The notes under the pieces: generated by a model
Told to the model about the DNA's origin: nothing
What the model saw: only the letters and a program-made list of their open reading frames with translations
Databases searched by the model: none
Assembly (NCBI RefSeq): GCF_000425265.1
Contig: NZ_KE384342.1
Span: forward strand, 124,001 to 188,000
From: Maridesulfovibrio zosterae DSM 11974
GTDB lineage: Bacteria > Desulfobacterota > Desulfovibrionia > Desulfovibrionales > Desulfovibrionaceae
DNA length: 64,000 nt
Direction of reading: 5' to 3'
Position numbers and translations under genes: made by a program
Part shown: piece by piece, positions 1 to 8,442 of the stretch
Layout: each line of letters starts with the position of its first letter
How positions within the stretch are numbered: position 1 is the first letter of the stretch

Positions 1-1
1 G

Positions 2-142
2 GAAGGGGCAAATATTGAGCAGTATAAAGAAGCTCCCCTGTGTATGGTTATTCCTTTGTTTACTACGGCTCTGATCTCCGTCTGGCTCGGATTGTATCCT
101 CAGACGTTCCTGAACTTTATTAACGTGTTCGGCAAATTCTAA
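2..142 (+). CDS. C-terminal end of an Mrp/complex I-type antiporter subunit (partial)
   Basis: Only the last 46 codons are in the window; the frame is open from the left edge and stops with TAA at 140-142. The residues include KEAPLCMVIPL followed by a hydrophobic helix and LGLYPQTF. This is how the last helices of MrpD/NuoL-type proton-conducting subunits usually end. It sits 11 bases before a small membrane protein and two further antiporter-like subunits, so it is probably another pumping subunit of the same membrane complex. Which subunit it is cannot be told from this fragment. Confidence 0.7.
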   Translation, partial: EGANIEQYKEAPLCMVIPLFTTALISVWLGLYPQTFLNFINVFGKF

Positions 143-153
143 GGAGAGTCCCC

Positions 154-414
154 ATGAGCAATAAATTCGGAAACTGGTTCGAAACCCAGCGCACGAAGAA
201 TCTGGGATTCTGGAAGATACTGTTTGCTGTCTTTCTTGTTGTGCTGGTGGTACTCAATTTCTTCATCCATCCCCATGAAGCTGAATATCATTATGATATT
301 TATCCCGGCTTTTGGGAGGCTTTTGCTCTGATTTGTTCAGTGGCAATGGTTTTTCTGATGAAGGTTTTAATTCAACCTTTTCTTGTAGGACCGGAGGAAG
401 GCGATGACATTTAA
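154..414 (+). CDS. small two-helix membrane protein of the antiporter cluster
   Basis: An 86-residue protein with a good ribosome site (AAGGAG at 141-146). There are two clear hydrophobic segments, near residues 21-38 and 53-72, joined by a His/Glu-rich loop (HPHEAEYHYD). I do not recognise the family. Mrp and Mbh-type complexes contain several small membrane subunits, and this gene overlaps the next one by 11 bases, so it is most likely a minor subunit of the same complex. That role is inferred from position only. Confidence 0.7.
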   Translation: MSNKFGNWFETQRTKNLGFWKILFAVFLVVLVVLNFFIHPHEAEYHYDIYPGFWEAFALICSVAMVFLMKVLIQPFLVGPEEGDDI

Positions 415-2176
415 CGGTTTCCTTCATCCCGCATTGGCTTTTATAGCTCTGGCAGTGGCGTTGCCTTTCTTCAGAGGGCGTCAGTGGAAATGGCTTTTGC
501 TGATTCCTCCAATTATAGCTATTGTGGTTGTGTTTACTGCAACTATGGGCAATTTCGGGATCATCCCGTATCTGGGCAATACTCTGATTTTAGGCCGGGT
601 GGATAAGCTTTCGCTGGTTTTTGCCAACGTTTTTGCAATTCAGTCTCTCATAGGCATGATTTATGCTTTGCATGTAGATGACAAGGCGCATCATGCTTCG
701 GCGGCTCTATACGTTGCCGGGGCTTTCGGTTGCGTCTTTGCAGGTGACTACCTGACTTTGTTCATCTTCTGGGAGCTTATGGCTGTAGCATCTACCTTTC
801 TCGTCTGGCTGCATCGGACAAAGACTTCCACTGCTGCCGGATTCAGGTATTTTCTATTCCATATGCTGGGTGGACTTTTTCTGCTTGGCGGACTTCTGCT
901 CAGATATTCTGAGATAGGAACTTTTGCTTTTCTGCCTGTAGATCCTTCATCTGTACAATATTATGACTGGCTGATTCTTATTGGTTTTTGCGTTAACGCA
1001 GCTGTTGTACCTTTGCATGCATGGCTTCCTGATGCTTATCCCGAAGCAACTGTTCCGGGCGCAGTTTTCATGTGCGCCTTTACTACCAAGACAGCGGTTT
1101 ATGTTCTGGCAAGAGGATTTGCCGGGGTATATGTATTGGCAGTAGCCGGTACCATCATGGCTGTTTACGGTGTGTTTTACGCGTCTATGGAGAACAATGC
1201 CCGCAGGATTTTATCCTACCACATTGTTTCTCAGGTTGGTTACATGGTTGCCGGTATAGGAATCGGTACGGCTATGTGTCTTAACGGGGCAGTAGCTCAT
1301 GCATACGCACATATCCTGTATAAGGGTTTGCTTTTCATGGGAGTGGGTACGGTGCTTTACGCTGTCGGTTCTGCTGATCTTGATAAGCTTGGTGGACTGG
1401 TCGGTAAAATGCCTTGGGTTGTACTACTCTATATGGTCGGCGCAGTTTCCATTTCAGGTATGCCGTTCTTCAATGGATTCATCAGTAAGACCATGACCAT
1501 CACCGGAGCAGCTGAATCTCATCATACCCTTTTAGCAATCGGTCTTGAAATTGCCGCAGTGGGTACGTTCCTTTCGGTTGGTATCAAGCTGCCTTATTTC
1601 GCTTTCTGGAATAAGCCGGCGCCGACGAATATTAAACTGAACCCCATTCCCAAGAACATGTATGTGGCAATGGGGATTGCAGCCACATTATGTTTTGCCC
1701 AGGGTGTGTACCCAAAGATGCTTTATGTACTGCTGCCATTCCCCGTTGAGTATGAACCATATACTCCCTGGCATCTCCTTCAGGCCGCTATGCTCCTATC
1801 CTTTACCGGAGTCGGTTTCTGGATAATGCGTAAGGTTATCATTCCGCATCATGGTCGTAACCTCGATTTTGACAAGCTTTATCGTTTTATAGGTAACCTT
1901 GGTATTCGGGCTGTCTGCCGTCCTGTCGCATGGGTGGATTCAATCTGGACCACTGTCTATCGTGTAATAGGTCTTAAGTGGCTCATGGATTTGGCTGCCG
2001 GATCATCATGGTTCGATCGTAATGGAATTGATACTGTTGTAGACGGCACTGCATACACAGTGAGAAATATAGGCAGGACTGGTGCAAAAATACAGACAGG
2101 TAGATTACAGGATTATCTAGGTCTGGCTGTGTTTATTGCGCTCTGTATTTACGGACTTGTCTGGTACTTTGGATAA
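404..2176 (+). CDS. MrpD/HyfB-like proton-conducting membrane subunit
   Basis: A 590-residue polytopic protein of the antiporter-like family (MrpD, NuoL/M/N, HyfB). Residues expected for proton transfer are visible: Glu124 in FIFWELMAV (helix 5), the stretch HAWLPDAYPEATVPGA with a Lys in AFTTKTAVYV (helix 8 region), and Lys in FFNGFISKTM (helix 12). It overlaps the small membrane gene before it and is 15 bases from the NuoM-like gene, so the group is one operon. Its job is probably ion translocation driven by, or coupled to, an electron-transfer module outside the window. Whether this is a cation/proton antiporter or part of a complex I-like enzyme cannot be decided here. Confidence 0.85.
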   Translation: MTFNGFLHPALAFIALAVALPFFRGRQWKWLLLIPPIIAIVVVFTATMGNFGIIPYLGNTLILGRVDKLSLVFANVFAIQSLIGMIYALHVDDKAHHASAALYVAGAFGCVFAGDYLTLFIFWELMAVASTFLVWLHRTKTSTAAGFRYFLFHMLGGLFLLGGLLLRYSEIGTFAFLPVDPSSVQYYDWLILIGFCVNAAVVPLHAWLPDAYPEATVPGAVFMCAFTTKTAVYVLARGFAGVYVLAVAGTIMAVYGVFYASMENNARRILSYHIVSQVGYMVAGIGIGTAMCLNGAVAHAYAHILYKGLLFMGVGTVLYAVGSADLDKLGGLVGKMPWVVLLYMVGAVSISGMPFFNGFISKTMTITGAAESHHTLLAIGLEIAAVGTFLSVGIKLPYFAFWNKPAPTNIKLNPIPKNMYVAMGIAATLCFAQGVYPKMLYVLLPFPVEYEPYTPWHLLQAAMLLSFTGVGFWIMRKVIIPHHGRNLDFDKLYRFIGNLGIRAVCRPVAWVDSIWTTVYRVIGLKWLMDLAAGSSWFDRNGIDTVVDGTAYTVRNIGRTGAKIQTGRLQDYLGLAVFIALCIYGLVWYFG

Positions 2177-2191
2177 ACTGGAGAGAATTCA

Positions 2192-3727
2192 ATGCAAGAA
2201 GTAGCTTATCCGGTTCTGACCAGCTTAGTGTTTTTTCCGCTTTTGGCGGCCTTCGGACTGTTTTTTCTCCGGGGTGACAACACTGTGCGGATATATACAC
2301 TGGTTGTGTCAGTCATAGAACTCGCACTCTCGTTTCCGCTTTTTGCCGGATTCAAACTTGAATCCGCAGCTTTCCAGTTTGTGGAAAGGGCCACATGGGT
2401 CTCGAGATGGGGAATTGAATATTATCTGGGTACTGACGGTATCAGCTTTTTAATGGTGATACTGACTATCGCCGTGCTGCCGTTGTGTGTACTCTGTTCA
2501 TGGACATATATAACCACGAGAATAAAAGAGTTTCATTTCTGTCTGTTGTTCATGACAGCAGCATGTGTGGGAGTCTTTACCTCTCTTGATCTGGTTCTGT
2601 TTTATGTTTTTTGGGAAGCAATGCTTATTCCCATGTATCTGCTCATTGCAGTATGGGGTGGTCCTGAAAAGAAATACGCATCTCTTAAGTTCTTCCTTTA
2701 CACTCTTGCCGGTTCCGCTTTGCTTCTGGTTGCCATCGTAGCCTTCAGAGTTGCCGGAGGAACATTTGCCATTCCTGAACTTATGGAAAAAACATTTTCA
2801 TTCGGATTTCAGTTCTGGGCATTTCTGGCTCTTGCACTGGCTTTTGCTATCAAGGTTCCCATGTTCCCATTTCATACATGGCTTCCAGCTGCACACGTTC
2901 AGGCTCCTACAGCAGGTTCGGTTATTCTGGCTTCTGTATTACTTAAAATGGGAACTTACGGGTTCTTGCGTTTTAACCTGCCTTTGACTCCAGCTGCCAG
3001 TGAATACTTTGCTCCGTTAATGATAGCTATTTCTATAGCTGGCATTATCTACGGCGGTGTTGTGGCTTTGGGACAGAACGATATTAAAAAAGTTATCGCC
3101 TATTCATCCGTGGGGCATATGGGCTTTGTTACTCTTGGAATATTCCTGTTCAATCTGCGTGGGCTTGAAGGTGCGCTTTTCCAGATGCTTAACCACGGTA
3201 TCACTACCGGCGGTCTCTTTATGATGATCGGGGCAATATATGAGCGAAGTCACAGCCGTGAAATTAGCGATAACCTTGGACTTGGCAAATACATGCCGGC
3301 CTACATGTTCTTCTGGGGATTGTTTGCTCTATCATCCTTCGGTTTTCCGGGGACCAACAGTTTCGTAGGTGAGATTTTGGTTTTCGTAGGTGCATTTGAA
3401 CAGAATCCTTGGGTTGGAGCTCTTATGGTTCCAGGCGCAATGGTTGCTGCTGCCTACATGCTTCGTATTTCACTTAAATTGGCTTGGGGAAGGCCTTCAA
3501 CATGGAAACAATGGTCTGACCTTAATAAACGTGAATGGACTTATCTACTTATTCCTGCGGTATTTGTTTTTTATATTGGTTTGGCTCCGGGGCTTTGTTT
3601 CAAAGTTATGGATGCATCATTGGTTAAGCTTTCAAATGATGTTCAGACAAAGTCAAAGCTGGTTAGTATCGAGAATGAAAAACCGCTTGAAATGGCTCTC
3701 AATTCCCTTAAGGGAATAGTGAAATAA
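2192..3727 (+). CDS. NuoM-like subunit (complex I/antiporter family)
   Basis: A 511-residue, roughly 14-helix protein, the usual length for NuoM. The essential family residues are present: Glu142 in FYVFWEAMLIPMYL, Lys221 in AFAIKVPMFPFHTWLPAAH, and Lys252 in SVLLKMGTYGFLRF. The AHVQAPTAGSVILA stretch is diagnostic of chain M. It is preceded by a GGAGAG ribosome site and followed 18 bases later by the NuoN-like gene. In complex I this subunit forms one of the proton channels; here the soluble NADH-oxidising subunits are not in view, so electron donor and acceptor are unknown. Confidence 0.88.
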   Translation: MQEVAYPVLTSLVFFPLLAAFGLFFLRGDNTVRIYTLVVSVIELALSFPLFAGFKLESAAFQFVERATWVSRWGIEYYLGTDGISFLMVILTIAVLPLCVLCSWTYITTRIKEFHFCLLFMTAACVGVFTSLDLVLFYVFWEAMLIPMYLLIAVWGGPEKKYASLKFFLYTLAGSALLLVAIVAFRVAGGTFAIPELMEKTFSFGFQFWAFLALALAFAIKVPMFPFHTWLPAAHVQAPTAGSVILASVLLKMGTYGFLRFNLPLTPAASEYFAPLMIAISIAGIIYGGVVALGQNDIKKVIAYSSVGHMGFVTLGIFLFNLRGLEGALFQMLNHGITTGGLFMMIGAIYERSHSREISDNLGLGKYMPAYMFFWGLFALSSFGFPGTNSFVGEILVFVGAFEQNPWVGALMVPGAMVAAAYMLRISLKLAWGRPSTWKQWSDLNKREWTYLLIPAVFVFYIGLAPGLCFKVMDASLVKLSNDVQTKSKLVSIENEKPLEMALNSLKGIVK

Positions 3728-3745
3728 GCAACAGGAGTTATTGAA

Positions 3746-5167
3746 ATGAATGTGAATCCATATCTTTTCATGCCGGAACTGTTTACGTTCCTGATCATTG
3801 CCCTGTTGTTTGTTCAAGCAGTGGGTAGTGTAACTATGCGTGAGAAAGTTGGCGTCTGGCTCCCGATAATGTCAGGAATAGGTGTGGTGGTCGCCCTATT
3901 ATCTGTGGGGCAGGAAGGTCTTGTTTTTAAAGGGGCCTATCGTGTTGACCCTCTTTCTCAGTTTTTTAAGGTAGCAATAGCTATCGGTTATTTTATTACG
4001 GTACTAAACGCTTCACGGCAGCCTACGCTTGAGAGAGAGAAAAGATCAGATTACTTCCTCTTTCTGGCAATGAGTACATGGGGACTCATGATGCTGGCTT
4101 CATGTGTTGAGCTGATCTCTATGTATCTTGCTTTGGAGTTATCCTCGTATTCTCTTTATGCAGTAATTGCACTGCGTTCCAAGAGTAAGATGGCAGCAGA
4201 GGCGGCTGTTAAATACATAATGTTCGGAGCCGTGGCGACTGCCCTTGCTCTGTACGGCTTCTCATACATTCTTGCTGGAATGCACACTACATATCTGGCG
4301 GAGCTTGTTCAAAAGACTTGGACTTTTGAAGCCGCACCAATGGCAGTAACAGGTATGGCCCTGTTCCTTGCCGGAATGTTTTATAAGCTGGCTTTGTTTC
4401 CATTTCATTTCTGGTGTCCAGATGTATACGAAGGAACCAGTAACGAAACTGCGGCTTTTGTAGCAACTCTCCCTAAGCTTGGTGCTGTTGTTATACTTAT
4501 CCGTCTTGCAACCATGTTCAAGCCCGGCTACGACATTACGACTTTGCTTGCCGTACTTGGTGCATTGTCTATGACCTTTGGTAATCTGGCCGCACTGGTG
4601 CAGAAAGATGTTAAGCGTATACTAGGTTATTCATCTGTAGCCCATGCCGGTTACATCATGATCGGTTTAGTGGCAGGGACAGCAGAAGGTCTTGCTGCTG
4701 CATCTTTTTATGCCCTAGCTTATGTTGCCATGAACCTGACTTGTTTCTGGGTTGTAAGTAGGGTTTCTGTTGATGGTCGTAATCTGCAACTTGATGATCT
4801 TAACGGTCTGCATAAGCGTGCTCCTGCTTTGGCTTTTGCTCTTGCAGTTGGAGCGTTTGCTTTAGTCGGTTTACCTCCGATGGCCGGTTTTATGGGTAAG
4901 TTATTCCTCTTCTCGGCAAGCTGGAATCATGGGTACAACTGGTTGATTATAATCGCAGGTATTAACACTGCCATTTCTATTTATTATTATCTCGGAATGG
5001 TAAGGCATGCTTATACTAAGGATGAGGATGCTGAAGTGCTTATGCCGGATGCCTCAACATTCAGTTGCGTTGGAGCTGTTTTCTTATCCATTCTGGTTCT
5101 TGGTCTGGGTCTTATGCCTTCAAATATATTTGATTTTGCATTGCAGGTAGGGACTATCATGCCTTAG
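3746..5167 (+). CDS. NuoN-like subunit (complex I/antiporter family)
   Basis: A 473-residue polytopic protein of NuoN length. Glu131 in MYLALELSSYSLYAV, Lys214 in MFYKLALFPFHFWCPDVYEG and Lys244 in ATLPKLGAVV are the conserved charged residues of the antiporter-like channel. The segment VKRILGYSSVAHAGYI is also typical. It is the last gene of the cluster: two long inverted repeats follow directly. It probably works with the NuoM-like and MrpD-like subunits in one ion-pumping complex of the cytoplasmic membrane. Confidence 0.88.
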   Translation: MNVNPYLFMPELFTFLIIALLFVQAVGSVTMREKVGVWLPIMSGIGVVVALLSVGQEGLVFKGAYRVDPLSQFFKVAIAIGYFITVLNASRQPTLEREKRSDYFLFLAMSTWGLMMLASCVELISMYLALELSSYSLYAVIALRSKSKMAAEAAVKYIMFGAVATALALYGFSYILAGMHTTYLAELVQKTWTFEAAPMAVTGMALFLAGMFYKLALFPFHFWCPDVYEGTSNETAAFVATLPKLGAVVILIRLATMFKPGYDITTLLAVLGALSMTFGNLAALVQKDVKRILGYSSVAHAGYIMIGLVAGTAEGLAAASFYALAYVAMNLTCFWVVSRVSVDGRNLQLDDLNGLHKRAPALAFALAVGAFALVGLPPMAGFMGKLFLFSASWNHGYNWLIIIAGINTAISIYYYLGMVRHAYTKDEDAEVLMPDASTFSCVGAVFLSILVLGLGLMPSNIFDFALQVGTIMP

Positions 5168-5187
5168 CAATATTTAATTCATTATAT

Positions 5188-5221
5188 ACGGACCTTTTCT
5201 TAATGTTAAGAAAAGGTCCGT
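5188..5221 (+). terminator. perfect 16-bp hairpin after the nuoN-like gene
   Basis: ACGGACCTTTTCTTAA (5188-5203) is exactly complementary to TTAAGAAAAGGTCCGT (5206-5221), with only TG between. It lies 20 bases after the nuoN-like stop codon. There is no U-run after it, so it is not a classic intrinsic terminator; its last bases belong also to the next palindrome. It may stabilise the 3' end or act with the next hairpin. Confidence 0.6.
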
Positions 5222-5275
5222 CACTCCTGAAAAAGCCCCTGTAAAATTTTACAGGGGCTTTTTCAGGAGTGACGG
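5218..5275. terminator. 58-base perfect palindrome, probable bidirectional terminator
   Basis: The 29 bases from 5218 to 5246 are the exact reverse complement of the 29 from 5247 to 5275. The core is AAAAAGCCCCTGTAAAA then TTTTACAGGGGCTTTTT, so a GC-rich stem is flanked by an A-run on one side and a U-run on the other. This is the form of a bidirectional intrinsic terminator. It serves the nuoN-like cluster on the plus strand and could stop readthrough from the feoB side. The outer arm TCACTCCTGA/TCAGGAGTGA makes the stem far longer than a terminator needs. Confidence 0.75.
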
Positions 5276-5618
5276 TGAGTTGTAAGTATAATTATCTGAT
5301 AGCTGGTTTAGGCCTTATTTTTTGCCTGTAGATTCAAACTGTTGTTTTTACAGTCGTATATAGATTCATAACCTTATGCATTAAATTAAATGTCTGGCAT
5401 TATTAAAAAGAAAAAATGTGTTAGGATTAATGTCTTTGATTTAAATTTATATTCTTAGTTTATGTGGATGATAGACTTTACTTTTATGCTGATTTTAAAA
5501 TTGTAAGTCATGGGTATGGGTTAATATCTTTTGAAAAATGATGTGCTAGGCGGGGAGAATATAGTCTTGTGCTTGGGGATTTCTACTTAAGCTGCTGATG
5601 TAGGATTTTTACTAATCA

Positions 5619-5661
5619 AATTCTGCAGGGAAAACTTTTCATATGTTTTCCCTGCAGAATT
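5619..5661 (-). terminator. 17-bp hairpin downstream of feoB
   Basis: AATTCTGCAGGGAAAAC (5619-5635) and GTTTTCCCTGCAGAATT (5645-5661) form a perfect stem with a 9-base loop, starting 8 bases beyond the feoB stop codon. There is no U-run beyond the stem on the minus strand, so it may be a stabilising 3' structure rather than a strict intrinsic terminator. Confidence 0.6.
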
Positions 5662-5668
5662 CGCGGAA

Positions 5669-7798
5669 TTAAAGGTTAAGTGGTCTGAGTTGAGGAGTTT
5701 CTTCTACTTCTTTCAGCCCAAGATATTTAAGGGTTGCATAAATAATTGCTAAGACTGCTACAGCTATTGCCATGTATACAGCATTTCTGCCTTCAGCTAT
5801 CTGATAGAACAAGGTTGCTACTGACCAGCCTAAAGCCGTGCAGTACATTGCCATGATTGCTGAGTAGAAACCGCCCATTTCTTGTCTTGTCGCACCGATA
5901 ACTGCAAGGCAGGGGAAGTACATCAGGACAAACAGAAGGTATGCGAAGGCTGAGAATATTGTGAAGTTTGCAGCAATGTGCTTGTAAACAGAGGCATCTG
6001 CTCCAATTTCTTCTGATACCGTTGCACTGTCTTCTCCAATCAGTCCTATTCCAAGCAAATCAACTGAGGTTACGATGCCGACAAGTCCGTCTCCTATAGT
6101 TCCGAATGCTTCGCTGACTGTTGCGCCGATATCGAGTCCTTCATCTGACTCTTCTGCAGCTTGGTCCGTTGCAGGTGCATCCTGCATATCCATTGAAGAG
6201 TATAGTGAATTTACTGTACCTACGATTGCTTCCTTGGCGAAGAGTCCTGTGAAGAGGGCTACCGATGCCGGCCAGTTTTCTTCGGTGATTCCCATGGGTT
6301 TGAATACTGGAGAAATTGCCATACCCGCATGTGCAAGGATGGAAGCCTGTGAATCTTCGTTACCGAATGATAAGTTTCCGTTTTCAATGCCAATGGTGTT
6401 CAGCATAGATAGAACAAAAACTGCGCTGACAACGATGACACCGGCGCGTTTGATAAAACCTCTGAGACGCAACCATGCACTTCTGAATACTGCCCCGGTT
6501 CTAGGGATATGGTAGAGAGGCAGGTCCATCACAAAATGAGATGCAGTGCCTTTAAAGAGAGTGTTTTTCAGTAAGAAACCGGTGAAAATAGCCATAGCAA
6601 GACCTGACAGATAAATTAAAAATACAGCCAGACCTGAATATGCACCGAAGAGTGCTACGCAAAACAGTGCATAAACAGGTAATCGAGCTCCACATGACAT
6701 AAAGGGGGCCATGAAGATGGTCATGAAACGGTCACGTTTTGATGAGAGAGTTCTGGCAGCCATAACTGCTGGAACAGTGCAACCAAAGCCGACAACCATT
6801 GGGATAAATGCAGATCCTGGCAAACCTATTTTACGCATGAATCGGTCAGCAACAACTGCCACGCGGGCCATGTAGCCAAAATCTTCTAAAATTGCCAAAG
6901 CGAGGAACATGAAGAATACGACCGGAACAAAGGTAGCAACTGTCTGGATACCTGCTCCGATACCTCCTGCTAAAACAATGCTAACCCAGTCCGGTGCATT
7001 GATACTTGCCAGCAGATTTGTTGGAATATCGACAAAAATAAGTCCTGCCATGATATCAAAGAAGTCGATGAATACTGAGCCAAGGCCGATGGCAAACCAG
7101 AAAGTCAGGAACATGGAAATTAGAAAAATTGGTATAGACATGAAGCGGTTCATTACAATGCTGTCTACCCTATTTGTGAAGTTCAGGCTGCGATCTTTAT
7201 TTTCTTTAAGAACTTTACTGTAAATACTGTCAATAAAGGCGTATTTTTCAACAGTATCCCTGACCTCCTGACGTGTAGGGTGGGAATTGTGGGCAGGAAG
7301 ATTTTCTGCTTCATGGCTGAGAGTTTTGACAGCGGCTGCAACGGATTTTTTATCTACCGCGGTAACGGGAATTACTGGTAGGCCCAGTTCTTTGCTCAGC
7401 TTATCTATGTCAATAGACAAGCCTTCTTTTTCTGCAACATCAACCATGTTGAGAAGTATAATGATCTGATTGGTGCGTTCCTTAAGATCCATCGTCAGGA
7501 ACAGATTACGGGAAAGGTTGGTCGCGTCTACAACGTTTATGATCATATCATATTCGCCGCTTCTGATCACACGTTCTGCAACTTTCTGATCTTCTGTATC
7601 AGGGCTGAGGTTATAAGTCCCCGGAAGGTCAACCAGCTCCACAGTGCTACCTGATAGTGAAAAAGAACCTTCAATCTTTTCTACTGTAACTCCGGGCCAG
7701 TTACCAACCTTTTGGTTTGCACCGGTCAGCGCATTAAAAAGTGTAGTTTTACCACTGTTTGGTACACCGGCAATGGCGATCCTTTCAATTTTATGCAT
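5669..7798 (-). CDS. feoB: ferrous iron transporter FeoB
   Basis: A 709-residue inner-membrane Fe(II) importer with an N-terminal G-protein domain. The GTPase motifs are clear: GVPNSGKT (residues 11-18), DLPG (57-60) and NMVD (117-120). These are followed by the helical guanine-dissociation region and about ten membrane segments, with the gate-like core (GFGCTVPAVMAART and PFMSCGARLPVY) that holds the conserved Cys residues. An acidic, low-hydrophobicity stretch (ATDQAAEESDEGLDIG) lies in the loop before the last helices. It starts one base after feoA, so the two are co-transcribed; a Fur box upstream suggests iron repression. Confidence 0.97.
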   Translation of the reverse strand: MHKIERIAIAGVPNSGKTTLFNALTGANQKVGNWPGVTVEKIEGSFSLSGSTVELVDLPGTYNLSPDTEDQKVAERVIRSGEYDMIINVVDATNLSRNLFLTMDLKERTNQIIILLNMVDVAEKEGLSIDIDKLSKELGLPVIPVTAVDKKSVAAAVKTLSHEAENLPAHNSHPTRQEVRDTVEKYAFIDSIYSKVLKENKDRSLNFTNRVDSIVMNRFMSIPIFLISMFLTFWFAIGLGSVFIDFFDIMAGLIFVDIPTNLLASINAPDWVSIVLAGGIGAGIQTVATFVPVVFFMFLALAILEDFGYMARVAVVADRFMRKIGLPGSAFIPMVVGFGCTVPAVMAARTLSSKRDRFMTIFMAPFMSCGARLPVYALFCVALFGAYSGLAVFLIYLSGLAMAIFTGFLLKNTLFKGTASHFVMDLPLYHIPRTGAVFRSAWLRLRGFIKRAGVIVVSAVFVLSMLNTIGIENGNLSFGNEDSQASILAHAGMAISPVFKPMGITEENWPASVALFTGLFAKEAIVGTVNSLYSSMDMQDAPATDQAAEESDEGLDIGATVSEAFGTIGDGLVGIVTSVDLLGIGLIGEDSATVSEEIGADASVYKHIAANFTIFSAFAYLLFVLMYFPCLAVIGATRQEMGGFYSAIMAMYCTALGWSVATLFYQIAEGRNAVYMAIAVAVLAIIYATLKYLGLKEVEETPQLRPLNL

Positions 7799-7799
7799 C

Positions 7800-8036
7800 T
7801 TACAATTCCTTTACTTTAATCTGAATAGCTTCAATTTTTCTAAGTGCAACCCGGCTACCGCGAATTTCAAAAACCATAGGGTCGGAAATCTGGACTGGTG
7901 CAAGTCCAACAGGAGTTCCTTCAACAAAACCCATTTTGCGTAATTTCTGGGCATATACCGAAGTCTCTACATCAAAGCCAAGAATTGCGTATGAACGCTC
8001 CTCTAAAATTTCTGAAAGATTGATGTTGGTAGTCAT
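7800..8036 (-). CDS. feoA: FeoA-type SH3-like protein
   Basis: A 78-residue cytosolic protein of the FeoA family, which binds and supports FeoB. It has the family pattern QKLRKMGFVEGTPVGL, then VFEIRGSRVALRK near the C-terminus. An ATG two codons further upstream (8042) is directly against the AGGAG ribosome site; the ATG at 8036 is 6 bases from it and is the better start. It is separated from feoB by one base, forming the feoAB operon. Confidence 0.93.
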   Translation of the reverse strand: MTTNINLSEILEERSYAILGFDVETSVYAQKLRKMGFVEGTPVGLAPVQISDPMVFEIRGSRVALRKIEAIQIKVKEL

Positions 8037-8209
8037 TCTCATCTCCTAAGCAGTCAGACTGCATTCTAAAATTAAGATCGCCCAGCGAGTCGGTAGTCGA
8101 TCTGAAATAAATATTAATAAAGCCTGCTTATCCAAGCTTACCCAAAATATGAAAAATTATTGATTACGAATCTTACAGCACTTAAAAACATAAAAGCGTG
8201 TTAAGGAAC

Positions 8210-8226
8210 TTGAAAATCAAAATCAA
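8210..8226. promoter_or_regulatory. weaker second Fur-like site
   Basis: TTGAAAAT-C-AAAATCAA is a half-perfect version of the dyad at 8262: the left half is identical and the right half differs at two of eight positions. Its position between feoA and the perfect site suggests cooperative Fur binding. Confidence 0.4.
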
Positions 8227-8261
8227 TTGGAGAACTACAACAGGAGTAAGTTGTGGTCAAT

Positions 8262-8290
8262 AAGAAATTGAAAATAATTTTCAATTTCTT
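8262..8290. promoter_or_regulatory. Fur box (29-base perfect dyad)
   Basis: AAGAAATTGAAAAT and ATTTTCAATTTCTT are perfect reverse complements around a single A. The core TTGAAAAT-N-ATTTTCAA fits the Fur motif reported for Desulfovibrio genomes (TGAAAAT-N-ATTTTCA, from memory of comparative regulon studies). It lies between the divergent feoAB operon and the MFS transporter gene, so both could be repressed by Fur when iron is plentiful. Confidence 0.8.
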
Positions 8291-8442
8291 TGAGTAGTGG
8301 CATAAAAATATTTATTGTAAGTAGTTGCAAAATTATTATTCCGCTGTTTAGCGGCTGTAATATAACATAAGTGATCAGGACAAAGTAGAATCTCTATGCT
8401 AAAAAGATATATCAAATAAATAAAAATTAAGGTGTAGGTAAT

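Larger units (their letters stand above)
5168..5668. other. intergenic region between nuoN-like and feoB
   Basis: About 500 bases without a convincing gene. The left third carries the two overlapping inverted repeats listed separately (5188-5275). The right end carries the 17-bp inverted repeat downstream of feoB (5619-5661). Between 5276 and 5618 the sequence is AT-rich and I see no open frame with a ribosome site, no tRNA and no clear promoter. Confidence 0.6.
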
